Shown here: piece by piece, positions 17,187 to 27,108 of the stretch
Position numbering within the stretch: position 1 is the stretch's first letter
How the letters are laid out: each line of letters begins with the position of its first letter
Program-made: the position numbers and the translations under genes
DNA from: an uncultured Pirellulales bacterium
GTDB lineage: Bacteria; Planctomycetota; Planctomycetia; Pirellulales; Thermoguttaceae
Length of the DNA: 64,000 bases
Direction: 5' to 3'
Assembly (NCBI GenBank): GCA_938015445.1
Contig: CALLPE010000003.1
Span: 1-64,000 of the forward strand
The notes under the pieces: generated by a model
Told to the model about the DNA's origin: nothing
Databases searched by the model: none
What the model saw: only the letters and a program-made list of their open reading frames with translations

Positions 17187-20100
17187 ATGAGCGATACGAC
17201 AAGCAGCGAAACGGCCCGCTACGACAAGTCCTCTCAACTGCTGACCGAACTGTGTCTGTTGGTGCGCGAACGAGCCGAGTCCGAGGCGGCCATCAAACAG
17301 CAGGCCGCGGCGGCCAGCCAGCAGGCCGAGCAAAGCTACCAGCAACGCCGGCGCGAGCTGGAGAACTGGTATCAGCACGAAAAGCAAGCGGCGCAACAAG
17401 GGTACATTTCAGCCCGCGAGAAGTCGCTAGCCGAATTTCAAAGCCAGTACGAGGCGACCCTTCGACAGTACGAAGCCGAGCTGGCCGCCGCCCAGGAAGA
17501 GTTCGACTCCCAGCGCGAGGCCGCCAAAACCGCCTACGAAGAAGCCCGCTGGGAAATAACAGCTATGTCCGAGGCCGCCCGGGGCGGCTCGAACCTGGAA
17601 CTGAAAGACATCCTGGCTGGTTTGGAAGCTCGGTGGGAAGAATTGCATCAGATACATAGCCGGGCGACCGAGCTGCTTCAGCAGTGGGGGCAGTGGTACG
17701 ACATTCCCCCTGCTGAACCGGTGCAAACGCTGCTGGAGCAACATCCGGCGCATCGGTTCGAGCGCGCCGTGGACACGGCACGGAAGCAGATGTTATCGCT
17801 TTCGGGGCTGATGTTGCCCCGGCTTACGCAGGGTCTGCGCCCGCTGATGGCGCTGGCCGGCGCACTGGCGATCCTCATATACCCAGTCGGCAGTGCCATT
17901 GGCTGGCATAACTGGCCGTGGCTGGCCGGTGGCGTGGTGGTGGTGCTGGGGATCTATTTGGTAGTGATCTCCTGGCTGAATCGGCTGGCCCGGCAGCAGG
18001 CCATCGAGGGCTACGTGGCGCTGCGCCGCACGCTGCTCGAGGCAGGCTTCGACAAGCCGGCAGTGCTTCAGCACGCCAAGTTGCAGTGCGAGAAGTTGTA
18101 TCAGGGGATTTACGAGCGGCAGAATGCCGAGTCGCAGCGGGCGCTGGAGAAATTCACCGCGACGATGAAGCGGCTCAAGCGCCGCTACGAGCAGCGGGTG
18201 CAGGATGCCGAAAAGACCTTTCCCCCCCGCTTGAAAGAGCTGGAAGCTCAGCGCGATCGACTATTGGCGGAGCTGGACGCAGGGTATCCGCAGCGCGTTG
18301 AGCAGCTCGAGCAAACTTACCGCGCACGAAGCCAGGAGCTGTCTGAAGCGCACGAGCAAGCCTGCCGGCAGAACCAGTTGCGTTTCGAGCGCCAGTGGCA
18401 GGAGATGGCCGAGCGATGGCGCCGCGGAATGGAGCGCTTCGACCAGCAAGTGGCCGAACTTGCCGAGTCTTGCCGACAATGGTGCCCAAATTTTCAATCG
18501 CTCGAAGAACACCATCTCGCCGGTCGGCGGGAATTACCGCCGGTGGTCAGTTTCGGGCAAGCTACCATCCGGCTGGCGGATATTCCCAACGGTGTGCCGG
18601 AAGACGAGCGTCTGATGCCGCCGCGACAGGAGTACTCCTTGCCGCTGGTGTTGCCGTTTCCGCAACGGTCTTTGGTGCTGTTCAAGGTAGATGGGCCCGG
18701 CCGCAACAAGGCCATCGAGGCGATGCAGGCGGTAATGCTCCGCTTGCTGGTGGCGGCGCCGCCAGGAAGAATCCGCTTGACGGTGATCGACCCGGTGGGG
18801 CTTGGGGAGGATTTTTCCACCTTTATGCACTTGGCCGACTACGACGAGCAGCTCATCGCCAGCCGCATTTGGACCGAGTCGACGCACATCGAGCAGCGCC
18901 TGGCCGACATCACCAAGCACATGGAGGACGTGATCCAGGTCTATCTGCGCAAGGAGTTCTCCTCTATTGCCGAGTACAACGCATTTGCCGGCGAAATGGC
19001 CGAGCCGTACCGGGTGTTGGCGGTGGCGAACTTCCCCACTAATTTCTCCGAGGCGGCCGCCAACCGGCTGAAGAGCATCGTGGCCAGCGGCGCCCGCTGC
19101 GGTGTGTTCGCACTGGTAAGTGTCGACGTCAATATGCCCATGCCCCCGCACTTCCACCTGCCGGATGTGGAACAAGAGGCTTTGGTGCTGCGTTGGAAGG
19201 GGGAGGGGTTCGTGTGGGAGCATCCGTTGTACGGGCAGGCGGCGGTAAGTTTGGAACAGCCGCCGCCGACCGAACGCTTTCGCGAGCTGGTGCGGGCCGT
19301 GGGCAGCCAGGCGAAGGATGTGGGCCGGGTAGAAGTGCCTTTCGCTTGCACGGTGCCCCCGTCGCAGCAATGGTGGACTGCCGACAGCACTAACGGCATC
19401 GACGTGCCTCTGGGGCGCGTCGGGGCGATGAAGCTCCAGCATCTGGACCTGGGCAAGGGAACATCGCAGCACGTGCTGGTGGCCGGAAAGACCGGTTCCG
19501 GAAAATCTACCCTGTTGCACGTGCTGATCACTAACCTGTCGATCCGCTACAGTCCCGACCAGGTGGAACTATATCTAGTCGACTTCAAGAAGGGTGTGGA
19601 ATTCAAAGCCTACTCGCGTTACCAGTTGCCTCACGCGCGGGTAGTGGCCATCGAAAGCGAGCGCGAGTTCGGGCTAAGTGTGTTGCAGCGACTCGACGGC
19701 GAGCTGCGTCAACGCGGCGACCTGTTCCGCAAACACGGTGTGCAGGATATCCGCGCGTTCCGCGCTGCCCAACCGCAAACCCGAATGCCACGCATTCTTC
19801 TGATCATCGACGAGTTCCAGGAGTTCTTCGTCGAAGACGACCGCATCGCGCAGGAAGCCGCTTTGCTGCTGGATCGCTTGGTTCGCCAGGGCCGGGCGTT
19901 CGGGATTCACGTGCTGCTGGGATCACAGACTTTGGGCGGGGCGTACACGCTGGCACGCAGCACCATCGGACAAATGGCTGTGCGGATCGCGCTACAATGC
20001 AGTGAGTCGGACGCCCATCTGATCCTCAGCGAAGACAACACCGCCGCCCGATTGCTCACGCGCCCTGGCGAGGCGATCTACAACGACGCCAACGGGCTGT

Positions 20101-21116
20101 ACGAGGGGAACCATCCGTTCCAGGTGGTTTGGCTGCCGGACCACGAGCGCGACGAGTATCTGCAACAGATTTTGCACTTGGCCACCGAGCGCGGCGTGGC
20201 GGCGCCGAAGCAGATCGTCTTCGAGGGCAACGCCTTGGCCGACCTGCACGATAATCCGGCTCTGCAAGAGTTATTGGAGCTGCCCGCTTGGCCGTCGGCT
20301 TGTACGACGCCGCAAGCGTGGTTGGGGGCGGCAGTGGCTATCAAGGAACCGACGGCTGCCGGGTTTGTGCGCCACAACGGCAGCAATCTGCTGGTGGTAG
20401 GCCATCGAGACGAAAGCGCGCTGGGCGTGCTGGCCGCCAGTCTGCTGAGCTTAGCGCTACAGCATCCGGCCGATGGAAACTCCGTCGGTCAGCCTGGCGC
20501 GAGGTTCTACCTGCTGGACGGCACGCGCCCCGACGCCCCGGAAGTCGGCTATCTGAACCGCTTGGCGGCAGCGGTCCCCCACGAAACCAAGATTTGCGGT
20601 CCGCGCGGTGCTTCTGCACTGGTGGCCGAAGTCGCTGCGGAACTAGAGCGCAGGCAAACGGCCGGCCAGGAAGCCGAGTTCCCGGTGTATCTGTTCATCT
20701 ACAATCTTGGCCGCTTCCGCGATTTGCGGAAAGAAGACAGCTTCGGGTTTTCCGGCTACGACGATTCGCAGTCGAACAGCCCCGCGGCGCAGTTTTCCCG
20801 CATCCTCCGCGACGGCCCTGCCCACGGCATCCACACCATCGCTTGGTGCGATACGTACGTGAATCTTCAGCGGATGGTGGACCGGCAGGGCCTTCAGGAG
20901 TTCGAGATGCGCGTGCTGTTCCAGATGAACGCCACCGACTCCAGTTGCCTGATGGACTCGCCGGATGCCAGCCGGCTGGGCGTATACCGAGCGATTTTCG
21001 TGGAAGAAGGGCAAGGGCGAATCGAGAAGTTCCGGCCCTATGCTCCGCCAGGCGCCGATTTCCTGGCGCTAGTGCGCCAGAAACTTCATTCGCGTCTGCC
21101 TGCCCGAAAAGCTTGA
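17187..21116 (+). CDS. membrane-anchored FtsK/SpoIIIE-type ATPase with coiled coils, EccC/EssC-like (1309 aa)
   Basis: Likely motor of a type VII-like secretion module. Order of parts: a long Q/A/E-rich coiled coil (about 20-200), two adjacent membrane helices (about 220-265), a second coiled coil (about 285-430), then three ATPase-like domains. The first has a pseudo-P-loop (D502-GPGRNK). The second is intact, with Walker A GKTGSGKS at 767-774 and Walker B ILLIIDEF with D875-E876. The third is degenerate (G1072-HRDES in place of a P-loop). Three tandem domains are the layout of EccC/EssC, but here only the middle one keeps its motifs. There is no gamma (DNA-reading) domain as in chromosomal FtsK. 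The ATG at 17187 is chosen; the upstream in-frame part overlaps the previous gene. It ends a tight operon with two W-x-D proteins. Confidence 0.85.
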   Translation: MSDTTSSETARYDKSSQLLTELCLLVRERAESEAAIKQQAAAASQQAEQSYQQRRRELENWYQHEKQAAQQGYISAREKSLAEFQSQYEATLRQYEAELAAAQEEFDSQREAAKTAYEEARWEITAMSEAARGGSNLELKDILAGLEARWEELHQIHSRATELLQQWGQWYDIPPAEPVQTLLEQHPAHRFERAVDTARKQMLSLSGLMLPRLTQGLRPLMALAGALAILIYPVGSAIGWHNWPWLAGGVVVVLGIYLVVISWLNRLARQQAIEGYVALRRTLLEAGFDKPAVLQHAKLQCEKLYQGIYERQNAESQRALEKFTATMKRLKRRYEQRVQDAEKTFPPRLKELEAQRDRLLAELDAGYPQRVEQLEQTYRARSQELSEAHEQACRQNQLRFERQWQEMAERWRRGMERFDQQVAELAESCRQWCPNFQSLEEHHLAGRRELPPVVSFGQATIRLADIPNGVPEDERLMPPRQEYSLPLVLPFPQRSLVLFKVDGPGRNKAIEAMQAVMLRLLVAAPPGRIRLTVIDPVGLGEDFSTFMHLADYDEQLIASRIWTESTHIEQRLADITKHMEDVIQVYLRKEFSSIAEYNAFAGEMAEPYRVLAVANFPTNFSEAAANRLKSIVASGARCGVFALVSVDVNMPMPPHFHLPDVEQEALVLRWKGEGFVWEHPLYGQAAVSLEQPPPTERFRELVRAVGSQAKDVGRVEVPFACTVPPSQQWWTADSTNGIDVPLGRVGAMKLQHLDLGKGTSQHVLVAGKTGSGKSTLLHVLITNLSIRYSPDQVELYLVDFKKGVEFKAYSRYQLPHARVVAIESEREFGLSVLQRLDGELRQRGDLFRKHGVQDIRAFRAAQPQTRMPRILLIIDEFQEFFVEDDRIAQEAALLLDRLVRQGRAFGIHVLLGSQTLGGAYTLARSTIGQMAVRIALQCSESDAHLILSEDNTAARLLTRPGEAIYNDANGLYEGNHPFQVVWLPDHERDEYLQQILHLATERGVAAPKQIVFEGNALADLHDNPALQELLELPAWPSACTTPQAWLGAAVAIKEPTAAGFVRHNGSNLLVVGHRDESALGVLAASLLSLALQHPADGNSVGQPGARFYLLDGTRPDAPEVGYLNRLAAAVPHETKICGPRGASALVAEVAAELERRQTAGQEAEFPVYLFIYNLGRFRDLRKEDSFGFSGYDDSQSNSPAAQFSRILRDGPAHGIHTIAWCDTYVNLQRMVDRQGLQEFEMRVLFQMNATDSSCLMDSPDASRLGVYRAIFVEEGQGRIEKFRPYAPPGADFLALVRQKLHSRLPARKA

Positions 21117-21258
21117 GCCGCCGCCCTCAACCAAGTAAAACACTCTGGTGTTCGGCAGTATTCGGTTGGTGCGGCGGGCGGAAGCCGCTGGCTGTTGCCG
21201 CCGCTGCGGAAGCGCAGGTTGTGTCGTGCTAACAAGCCTGCCTTGGGAGGGTCATGCT

Positions 21259-24153
21259 ATGTACCATGCGCGTCGCACGCTGTGGGCCTTGCACTTTGGC
21301 GGTTTATCTTTTTTTGCCGGTTCATCGTGCAATGCGGCCTCGATTCCAGCAAGGCTCATCGCCGGATTGCTATTGCTGGTGATTGCAAGCTTCGCCGGGA
21401 TTGTACCGGCAGGCGAGCCAGCCGGCGATTTGGTGCCGGTCGGTGTGGCCATAGTCGATATCACCCCGCAGATTCCCGTGCGGATGTACGGCTACGGCGC
21501 ACGCACGGGAGAGTCGGAAGGCATAGCCGGGCCGTTGAGGGCTGCGGCGTTGGCCATCGGAGACGACTCGGGCGAGGGACCGGCGGTGCTGGTGACGGTC
21601 GATTGCGGTGCCATCCCGGCGGAATTGCGCGACGAGTTGCTCGGCCGCTTGAAGTCGAAGCTCAACTTGCGTGCCGAAAGATTCGTGCTCTCGCATTCGC
21701 ACTGCCACTCTGGCCCGGACGTCAAGCACATGCGCTTCTTCAGTGGCCAGCAGCGCCAGCATCTGGAGCAGTACGCCCGACTGTTGGTTGATCGCTTGGA
21801 GAAAGTCGTCGTCGACGCCCTGGCTGCCCGGCGTCCCGGCCGGCTGGCCTGGACGTGCGGTGCAGTGGGCTTTGCCGCCAACCGCCGGGTGCTGAAGGAG
21901 GGCAAATGGTCAGGTTTCGGATCGGTTCCCGGCGCGCCGGTCGATCACACGCTTCCGCTGCTGCGCGCCACCGATCAAGAAGGGAAACTGCTGGCGGTGT
22001 TGATCAACTACGCCTGCCATGCCACCACACTGCGTGGAAACTTCAAACAGATACACGGCGACTGGCCCGCCAGCGCCAAGGAGTATATCGAGGCCGACCA
22101 TCCCGGTGTTGTGGCTATGGTGACCATCGGGTGCGGGGCCGACGCTGACCCCAGCCCGCACGGCACTGTCGAGTTGTGCCAGCGCCACGGCCGCGCTGTA
22201 GCCGACGAGGTCAAACGTCTGCTGGCCGGCCAGCTCAAGCCGGTCTCCGGACACATCGCGGCGCAAGCGAAGGTGTTGCGCATCCCATACAATCCGCTAC
22301 CCCCGATGGACGAGTTGCGCAAGCTGGCCCAGGGTTCCTATCCGGCCGCAGCGCTGCTCAAGCGGATAGAAGCCGGCGAAAAACCGCCAGAAGCGAAAGA
22401 CTATCAAGCGACCGTGTGGGCGTTCGGCGAAGATCTGGCGATGGTCTTTCTGGCCGATGAAGTGGTGGTCGATTATGCCCTGCGGATGAAGCGCCAGTTC
22501 GATGGCGAGCGTCTGTGGATCAGCGCCTATTGCCACGACGTATCGCATTACATCGTCTCCAAGCGACTGATACGCGAAGGCGGCTACGAGGTAAACAACT
22601 CGCTAAGTGCGGCCATCTCTTACGGCCAGCCGCAAACCGTTGATCCCCCGGTGGAAGACCGCATAATCGATCACATCGCACAGTTGTTGCCCGAGCGCTT
22701 TCGCACTCCGCCGCGCGTTGCATCTTCTGGCCCACCGCTGCCCACTGCACAACCGCCCTTTACGACTGTTGACTTGAAGCTGGGCGAGGCGCAGCAGGTC
22801 GAGCTTCCGGGCAAGCGCGTGACCGTCAGGTTGCTGGAAATGCAACACCAGCGATGTTCGCTGCGCGACGCGATTCGTCAGGCGCGGGTGCGGGTTGAAG
22901 TCGACGGACAGCAGTTGTGGCTGACCGCGGCCAATTACCATCTTCCCGTCACCGTGGGCGACGTGCAGATCGACTGCCCGATTACCAAAGAGTATCTGAC
23001 TAACAGTAGCCGCGACGCCTGGGGGCTGGAGGCCGACGCCCGGTTGAGGTTGTGGCCTGCCGGCTCGTCATGGTTCGGACCGGAGCAAATGACCTATCCT
23101 ATCCGCCAGCGATGGTTCGCCAGTTCCAGCCAGATGGCTAACGAACCGTGCTACGTCGATGCCGGCGAACGCCCGCAAAACCGGAAGATTTATTATCACT
23201 GGGGACTGGACTTCGGCGGCTGCGAAGCCCTGGACGAAGTAGTGGCTGCTACCGATGGTTTGGTGGTTTCCGCTGGGACTGAACGTCTGCCGGGCTACGA
23301 AGGCACGCCAGTCAGCCCACGCTACGACGTGGTGTACATCCTGGACCGCCGCGGCTGGTATTACCGCTACAGTCATTTGTACGTGATCGATGCAGCAGTG
23401 CGGCCGGGCAAACAGGTGCGCGCGGGGCAGCGCATCGGGCTGCTGGGCAAAGAGGGCGGAAGCGGCGGATGGACCCACCTGCACTTCGACATAACCTCGC
23501 GTCAGCCGTCGGGCAAATGGGGGTGCCAGGAAGCGTACGCCTTCGCTTGGGAAGCATATCTGCGCCAGTACAAACCCAAGGTATTGGCCATCGCCCGACC
23601 CCACCATGTGGCCTACTTGGGCGAGCAAGTCACGCTCGACGGCAGTCGTTCCTACAGCGCCGTTGGTAAGATCGCGCAGTACCAGTGGACGTTCTGCGAC
23701 GGCTCGACAGCCCAAGGCGCGAAGCAGCAGCGAAGCTACGACAAGCCGGGCTACTATAGCGAAGTGCTAAAGGTTGTCGATGAGGCCGGGAACGTGGACT
23801 ACGATTTTGCCATCGTCCATGTTCACGACCGCCAGCAGCCGGATCGCTTCCCGCCGACCATACACGTGGCGTACCATCCAACTTTTGGCGTGAAGCCTGG
23901 CGACGAGGTGACGTTCAAAGCGCGCACGTTCGCTACCACCGACGGCGAAGAAACCTGGGACTTCGGCGACGGCAGCCCACCGGCTACCACCCGCTCCGAC
24001 GGAAATGTGGTCGCGCTTGCCCGCGATGGTTACGCGATTATCAAGCACCGCTACCAGAAACCGGGCCATTACTTGGTGCGAGTGGAGCGCAGCGATCGGT
24101 TCGGCCACCGGGCTGTCGGCCATGTGCACGTTCGCGTCGGTCAGGACGATTAG
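21259..24153 (+). CDS. secreted neutral-ceramidase-like / M23 peptidase-like / PKD fusion protein (964 aa)
   Basis: After a signal segment (hydrophobic LIAGLLLLVIASFAG, about 32-46) comes a neutral/alkaline ceramidase-like N-terminal domain. It has metal-site His in HSHCHSGP (H146, H148, H150), a second His in NYACHATTL, and GCGADADP; this family hydrolyses amide bonds of ceramides or other small substrates. About residues 600-790 form an M23/LytM-like domain with the full zinc set H647-x3-D651 and H740-L-H742. Two PKD-like beta domains follow (WTFCDGS and WDFGDGS). The ATG at 21259 has gggagg 8 bases upstream. It lies 142 bp after the FtsK-like gene but has its own Sec signal, so a link is uncertain. 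Confidence 0.8.
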   Translation: MYHARRTLWALHFGGLSFFAGSSCNAASIPARLIAGLLLLVIASFAGIVPAGEPAGDLVPVGVAIVDITPQIPVRMYGYGARTGESEGIAGPLRAAALAIGDDSGEGPAVLVTVDCGAIPAELRDELLGRLKSKLNLRAERFVLSHSHCHSGPDVKHMRFFSGQQRQHLEQYARLLVDRLEKVVVDALAARRPGRLAWTCGAVGFAANRRVLKEGKWSGFGSVPGAPVDHTLPLLRATDQEGKLLAVLINYACHATTLRGNFKQIHGDWPASAKEYIEADHPGVVAMVTIGCGADADPSPHGTVELCQRHGRAVADEVKRLLAGQLKPVSGHIAAQAKVLRIPYNPLPPMDELRKLAQGSYPAAALLKRIEAGEKPPEAKDYQATVWAFGEDLAMVFLADEVVVDYALRMKRQFDGERLWISAYCHDVSHYIVSKRLIREGGYEVNNSLSAAISYGQPQTVDPPVEDRIIDHIAQLLPERFRTPPRVASSGPPLPTAQPPFTTVDLKLGEAQQVELPGKRVTVRLLEMQHQRCSLRDAIRQARVRVEVDGQQLWLTAANYHLPVTVGDVQIDCPITKEYLTNSSRDAWGLEADARLRLWPAGSSWFGPEQMTYPIRQRWFASSSQMANEPCYVDAGERPQNRKIYYHWGLDFGGCEALDEVVAATDGLVVSAGTERLPGYEGTPVSPRYDVVYILDRRGWYYRYSHLYVIDAAVRPGKQVRAGQRIGLLGKEGGSGGWTHLHFDITSRQPSGKWGCQEAYAFAWEAYLRQYKPKVLAIARPHHVAYLGEQVTLDGSRSYSAVGKIAQYQWTFCDGSTAQGAKQQRSYDKPGYYSEVLKVVDEAGNVDYDFAIVHVHDRQQPDRFPPTIHVAYHPTFGVKPGDEVTFKARTFATTDGEETWDFGDGSPPATTRSDGNVVALARDGYAIIKHRYQKPGHYLVRVERSDRFGHRAVGHVHVRVGQDD

Positions 24154-24248
24154 CCCGGCCGAGCGTGGCCCCTGCTCGCCTGGCACCAACAATACGCGGC
24201 GATAAGGAAGAGACTTGTTTGCCTCGGCTTGGGCTGCATGGCGCCTTG

Positions 24249-24902
24249 TTAACCTATCAGCTCCAACGTAGCCCAAAGGCTCGGGTCTTCCTGATACGGC
24301 AAGGGGCTGCCCACCGAAAACGTCTGCTCCCCCAATTCGCGGTCAAGCACAGCGTAAGTGAAACCTAGTCGGGGATGCTCCGCCGGGTCGTAGCCGGTCA
24401 TAGTTTTGGCCGGAAGAAAGCATTCCAGTAGGTATCCGTCGCTTCGCACCTGGCTGCGCACGCCCAGATGGCGCGGATCGATATGCTTAGGGTGCTCCCT
24501 GGCGCGATTTATCGCCAGCAACTCGGCATGAGGAGCGTTGAGTAACCCTCCTAGTCCCGTCGGCAAAAAAACGAATCGGTGGCAAAACCGGCTGGCGCGG
24601 TGCGAGTTGTGGACATCGCGGGTATCGATCCACAGGTGAAGGCCGTCGCTTTCTTCCGGCTGCCCCGTGCGGCACCACAACGAACGCCGTTTGCCGGTCA
24701 CCTGCACCCTGAAAGCCAGTCCCTGCTCGCTCCAGCCTGCGTACACTTCGGCGAACAGCGGTCTGCCCTCCAGTTCTGCCAAGCCGACCAGCCGATGCTG
24801 GTCCGACAGACCCGTTCCCTGGGCGGTCCACAACTGCTCGCACCGGTAGCACGGCACGGCAAAACGGAACAACAACCGTTGTGGTACAAGCTGTTCGCTC
24901 AT
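24249..24902 (-). CDS. CBM9-like carbohydrate-binding domain protein (217 aa)
   Basis: The whole protein looks like a single family-9-type carbohydrate-binding (DOMON-like) beta sandwich, common in planctomycete proteins of unknown role. Supporting segments are LAELEGRPLFAEVYAGWSE, then the characteristic SDGLHLWIDTRDVHNSHRAS, HRFVFLP and DGYLLECFLPA. It has no signal peptide, so it appears cytoplasmic, which is unusual for a CBM. It ends close to the end of the ceramidase-like gene (convergent). The precise ligand is unknown. Confidence 0.65.
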   Translation of the reverse strand: MSEQLVPQRLLFRFAVPCYRCEQLWTAQGTGLSDQHRLVGLAELEGRPLFAEVYAGWSEQGLAFRVQVTGKRRSLWCRTGQPEESDGLHLWIDTRDVHNSHRASRFCHRFVFLPTGLGGLLNAPHAELLAINRAREHPKHIDPRHLGVRSQVRSDGYLLECFLPAKTMTGYDPAEHPRLGFTYAVLDRELGEQTFSVGSPLPYQEDPSLWATLELIG

Positions 24903-25095
24903 CGACTCAAATGTGTGGCGCCGCTGGGGAAGGCCTGGATTTCGAATCGGAATGGCAAGCAGAGCAACACTCTCAATCTAGCAGCCGGCGAAGCGGACCG
25001 ACAAGTGGACTGAGCGGTTGTGCTTCAAAAACCGACGGGCGCCACGGGGGATTTGATTTCCGCCGTGCATGGCCGATGGTATCGGTAGCAGCGAT

Positions 25096-27108
25096 TTACG
25101 CGGCCAGCGACTCGGGCCGGTCCTCGAAAGTGATGGTGTATAACCGCCGATAGAAGTCGCAGCGGGCCAGCAGCTCGGCGTGGGTGCCCATGTCCAGTAT
25201 GCGTCCGTCGCGCATCACCACTAGCCAGTCGGCAAGCGCCAGCGTGGCGACGCGATGCGTGACAATGATCGCCGTGCGATTGCGGACAAACTGCTCCAGG
25301 GCCTGTTGGATGGCTTGTTCGCTCTCCAGGTCTACCTGGCTGGTGGCTTCGTCGAGCAGGATTATAGCCGGGTCGCGCAGTATCGCCCGGGCCAAAGCGA
25401 TCCGCTGCCGCTGACCGCCCGACAGCCGACTGCCCAATGGCCCGACGACGGTCTGGTAGCCGTCGGGTAGTTCTTCGGTAATGAAGCGATGGGCGTGGGC
25501 CTGCTGGGCGGCGCGGATCACCTCTTCGCGAGTAGCGTCGGGACGGCCAAAACGGATGTTGTTCAGCACCGTGTCGTCGAACAGCACGGTCTCTTGCGTG
25601 ACTAGTCCGATCTGCCCGCGCAGGTCCCGCAAGCGTATTTCGGTCAACGGCACCCCATCGAGCAGAATGCGGCCTGAGGTAGGATCGTAAAACCGCGGCA
25701 CCATGCTGATCAGCGTGCTCTTGCCGCATCCGTTGGGACCGACAATGGCCACCGTTTGCCCGAAAGGGATTCGCAAATTGATGTCTTCTAGCACGGGCTG
25801 TCCGGGTCGATAGGCGAAATGGACGTGCTCGAACACCAATTCCCGACAGTGCCTGCCGATGTTCGCCGGACGGGCCGGGTCGCGCACCATCGGCTCGCGG
25901 TCCAGCCGGTCGAAAATCCGATCGGCAGCCGCCATTGCCCGTTGCAACCGGCTGAAGACATCGGAAAACTTCCGCAGCGGATCGGCCGTGCCGGCCAGCA
26001 GCCCGTAGAACAACAGCAGCGACGAAAGCCCCATCGACCGTTCGCACATACGGATTCCCAGCAGGTGCGTCTGCCCTTTAAGCACCAGATAAGCTCCGGC
26101 CAGCAGCGCGAGCGAAATCGCCAGGATGCCCAGAATTTCGGTCATCGGATGGACTAGCGCATCGTAGCGGGCGATTTTCATCGCCCGGCGATAGTACGCC
26201 TTACTGCCATCGTGAAAACGCTTACGATGGTGCCGCTCGCTGGTGAAGGCTTTTACGATTTTGATGCCGCGGAACGTTTCCTCCAGCACGCCGTATAGCC
26301 GGGCCATTTCCTCCATCGCCTTGCGATTGGCCCGCTTGAGCATCTTCGCCAACCAATGCACCGCGTAGCCGGCCACCGGTGCAATCAGCAGCGACAACAC
26401 CAGCAGTCGCCAGGAGATCAGCGCAGCGCCGATCAGACACACGAACATCTTCAGTGGCTCGCGGACCATTTTGCCGAACAATACCGCCAAGCCGTTGGCC
26501 ACGTTTTCCATGTCGTGCGTGAAGCGGCTCATCAGGTCCGCGGTGCCTTGATCGTCGAAGCCGGCCAAATCCATCCGCAGGGTGCGCCGGTAGAACAGCT
26601 TTCGCAACTCGAGTGTCGAAAGCTGCGCAAGCCGTTCCACCAGCACATTGTGGGTCACAAGGAAAACCGCCTTCAGCAATGTGCCGGCCAACAGCAACGC
26701 GGTTATCAGCAGTACTGTTTGGAACGGATCGTCCGGCAGGTAACGGTCGATGTACGGTTGCACCCAGCGGAAACGCTGGCAGGCTTTCTGGTCGGCGGCG
26801 ACACGCGAACGGGCCAACTCGATCCTGGCGGCGATGGGCGGCCGATCGTCCGCCGCGGCCGTTTGCAAAAGCCGTTCCAAGTGGGCAATCTCGGCCTGCC
26901 CCTGAGCGGCAGCTTGTTCCGACCTGGCGATCTCGGCGCGCACCCACTGCTGCAACGATGCATTCTTGAACACTACTTCCACGAACGGGTAAACCGTGCC
27001 GATGTTCGCTCCCCACAGCACGGCTACTACCATGGCGCTGACGGCCGAGAAGACGAACGTCCAGCGGTAGCGCAATGCTAGCCGCAATACCCTGCCGAAG
27101 TTTCTCAT
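25096..27108 (-). CDS. ABC transporter, fused permease and ATPase, MsbA-like (670 aa)
   Basis: A half-transporter exporter: an N-terminal six-helix membrane domain and a C-terminal nucleotide-binding domain, acting as a homodimer to export lipids, drugs or peptides. Motifs are Walker A GPNGCGKST (K463), signature LSGGQRQRIALARAI, Walker B AIILLDEATSQVD and the H-loop His in VTHRVATLA. Between the first and second membrane helices there is an extra helical insertion of about 85 residues (QWVRAEIARSEQAAAQGQAE and on). This lengthens the protein beyond the ~580 residues of MsbA and would sit in the periplasm. The substrate cannot be told. Confidence 0.9.
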   Translation of the reverse strand: MRNFGRVLRLALRYRWTFVFSAVSAMVVAVLWGANIGTVYPFVEVVFKNASLQQWVRAEIARSEQAAAQGQAEIAHLERLLQTAAADDRPPIAARIELARSRVAADQKACQRFRWVQPYIDRYLPDDPFQTVLLITALLLAGTLLKAVFLVTHNVLVERLAQLSTLELRKLFYRRTLRMDLAGFDDQGTADLMSRFTHDMENVANGLAVLFGKMVREPLKMFVCLIGAALISWRLLVLSLLIAPVAGYAVHWLAKMLKRANRKAMEEMARLYGVLEETFRGIKIVKAFTSERHHRKRFHDGSKAYYRRAMKIARYDALVHPMTEILGILAISLALLAGAYLVLKGQTHLLGIRMCERSMGLSSLLLFYGLLAGTADPLRKFSDVFSRLQRAMAAADRIFDRLDREPMVRDPARPANIGRHCRELVFEHVHFAYRPGQPVLEDINLRIPFGQTVAIVGPNGCGKSTLISMVPRFYDPTSGRILLDGVPLTEIRLRDLRGQIGLVTQETVLFDDTVLNNIRFGRPDATREEVIRAAQQAHAHRFITEELPDGYQTVVGPLGSRLSGGQRQRIALARAILRDPAIILLDEATSQVDLESEQAIQQALEQFVRNRTAIIVTHRVATLALADWLVVMRDGRILDMGTHAELLARCDFYRRLYTITFEDRPESLAA

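Noticed and set aside
17187-21116. Chromosomal DNA translocase FtsK
   Set aside because: The protein has only two membrane helices, long coiled coils, three ATPase-like domains and no C-terminal winged-helix gamma domain; the operon with W-x-D proteins fits secretion better.
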